DNA of 6,299 bases from Spirochaetales bacterium (lineage in GTDB: Bacteria > Spirochaetota > Spirochaetia > Sphaerochaetales > Sphaerochaetaceae). Positions 5,836 through 6,299 of this stretch are shown piece by piece (positions within the stretch are counted from its first letter, which is position 1; each line of letters begins with the position of its first letter). The notes below the pieces were generated by a model. The model saw nothing but the letters and a program-made list of their open reading frames with translations. It was not told where the DNA came from and made no database searches. The stretch covers positions 1 to 6,299 of the forward strand of contig JAAYQY010000049.1 in assembly GCA_012519125.1 (NCBI GenBank). The letters run 5' to 3'. A program made the translations under genes and the position numbers.

Positions 5836-6299
5836 ATGCACGACATTACCCAATCCATTCTCGACCATGTGGTCAAGACTGACCCTCATCAGCCTGAATT
5901 CATCCAAGCTGTCACCTCCTTCCTTGCTTCTATCGATAACTTGGTGGATGATCTTCCTCAGATAGTGTATCACAAAGTTCTCGACCGCCTCGTCGAGCCT
6001 GAACGCGTCATCATGTTTCGTGTGCCTTGGATCGACGATGATGGGCAGCTTCAGATCAACCGCGGGTACCGCATCCAGATGAACTCATCCATCGGTCCGT
6101 ACAAGGGAGGCTTGCGGTTCCACCCTTCGGTAAACCTCTCCATCCTCAAGTTCCTTGCTTTCGAGCAGACATTCAAGAACAGCCTGACCGGACTCGCAAT
6201 GGGCGGCGGAAAGGGAGGAAGCGACTTCAATCCGAAAGGGAAAAGCGACAATGAGGTCATGCGTTTCTGCCAAAGCCTCATGACTGAGCTTTCCCGCCA
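5836..6299 (+). CDS. gdhA: NADP-type hexameric glutamate dehydrogenase, N-terminal part (cut by window edge)
   Basis: Glutamate dehydrogenase makes glutamate from 2-oxoglutarate and ammonium with NAD(P)H in the cytosol. The 154 complete codons in view are about one third of the usual ~445-450 residues. They align closely from memory with E. coli Gdh[16 protein letters not shown] at 51-65; [17 protein letters not shown] at 84-100, with substrate-binding Lys90; [12 protein letters not shown] at 104-115, with Lys114; [17 protein letters not shown] at 121-137, with the catalytic-region Lys126; and [12 protein letters not shown] at 141-152. The nucleotide-binding domain lies beyond the window, so the NADP preference rests on similarity to the E. 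coli class. The start is supported by the extended Shine-Dalgarno and by N-terminal agreement with the family. It has its own promoter. Confidence 0.96.
   Translation, partial: MHDITQSILDHVVKTDPHQPEFIQAVTSFLASIDNLVDDLPQIVYHKVLDRLVEPERVIMFRVPWIDDDGQLQINRGYRIQMNSSIGPYKGGLRFHPSVNLSILKFLAFEQTFKNSLTGLAMGGGKGGSDFNPKGKSDNEVMRFCQSLMTELSR

Noticed and set aside
5571..5973. Minus-strand open frames of 68 and 120 codons in the gdhA upstream region
   Set aside because: No ribosome sites or recognisable motifs, and the longer one runs antisense into the well-supported gdhA coding region.
1..6299. Mobile elements, CRISPR arrays, tRNA or rRNA genes
   Set aside because: I looked for spaced direct repeats, terminal inverted repeats, transposase motifs and conserved RNA signatures and saw none.

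Overview
The window reads as a compact stretch of an ordinary bacterial chromosome with six protein genes: two on the minus strand at the left and four on the plus strand. The two end genes are cut by the window edges. I see no transposase, phage gene, CRISPR array, tRNA or rRNA. Gene content (MEP-pathway isoprenoid synthesis, a SMUG1-type uracil-DNA glycosylase, a long-chain-type acyl-CoA synthetase, a hexameric-type glutamate dehydrogenase) and intermediate base composition suggest an anaerobic bacterium. A Sphaerochaeta-like spirochaete is my best guess, but this is inference from general resemblance and is not proven by any marker here.

Layout. Positions 1-674 (minus) hold ispE, missing its C-terminus. 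Positions 790-1542 (minus) hold a SMUG1-family glycosylase, whose gene lies 115 bp upstream of ispE in the same direction. The glycosylase is divergent from a HAD-family phosphatase at 1568-2329 (plus), and the two starts are only about 25 bp apart. After a 154 bp gap with a promoter, an inverted repeat and a good ribosome binding site comes an AMP-forming acyl-CoA synthetase (2484-4193). It is followed after 24 bp by a metal-dependent amidohydrolase of the MTA/SAH deaminase type (4218-5537). A 298 bp non-coding stretch (5538-5835) has two terminator-like hairpins, one in an attenuator-like arrangement, and then a promoter and an extended Shine-Dalgarno for gdhA (5836 to the right edge).

How the genes relate. 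No single pathway links them: isoprenoid precursor synthesis, base-excision repair, phosphate-ester hydrolysis, fatty-acid activation, nucleoside deamination and ammonia assimilation. The synthetase and amidohydrolase may share a transcript because they are so close, although the amidohydrolase also seems to have its own promoter inside the end of the synthetase gene.

The most interesting signal is in the 5' ends rather than the proteins. Several genes (HAD phosphatase, amidohydrolase, possibly ispE and the glycosylase) lack a Shine-Dalgarno and have a -10-like hexamer only 6-12 bases before the start codon, which would give leaderless or nearly leaderless mRNAs. The synthetase and gdhA, in contrast, have clear ribosome binding sites. 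I did not find a convincing undescribed multi-gene system.
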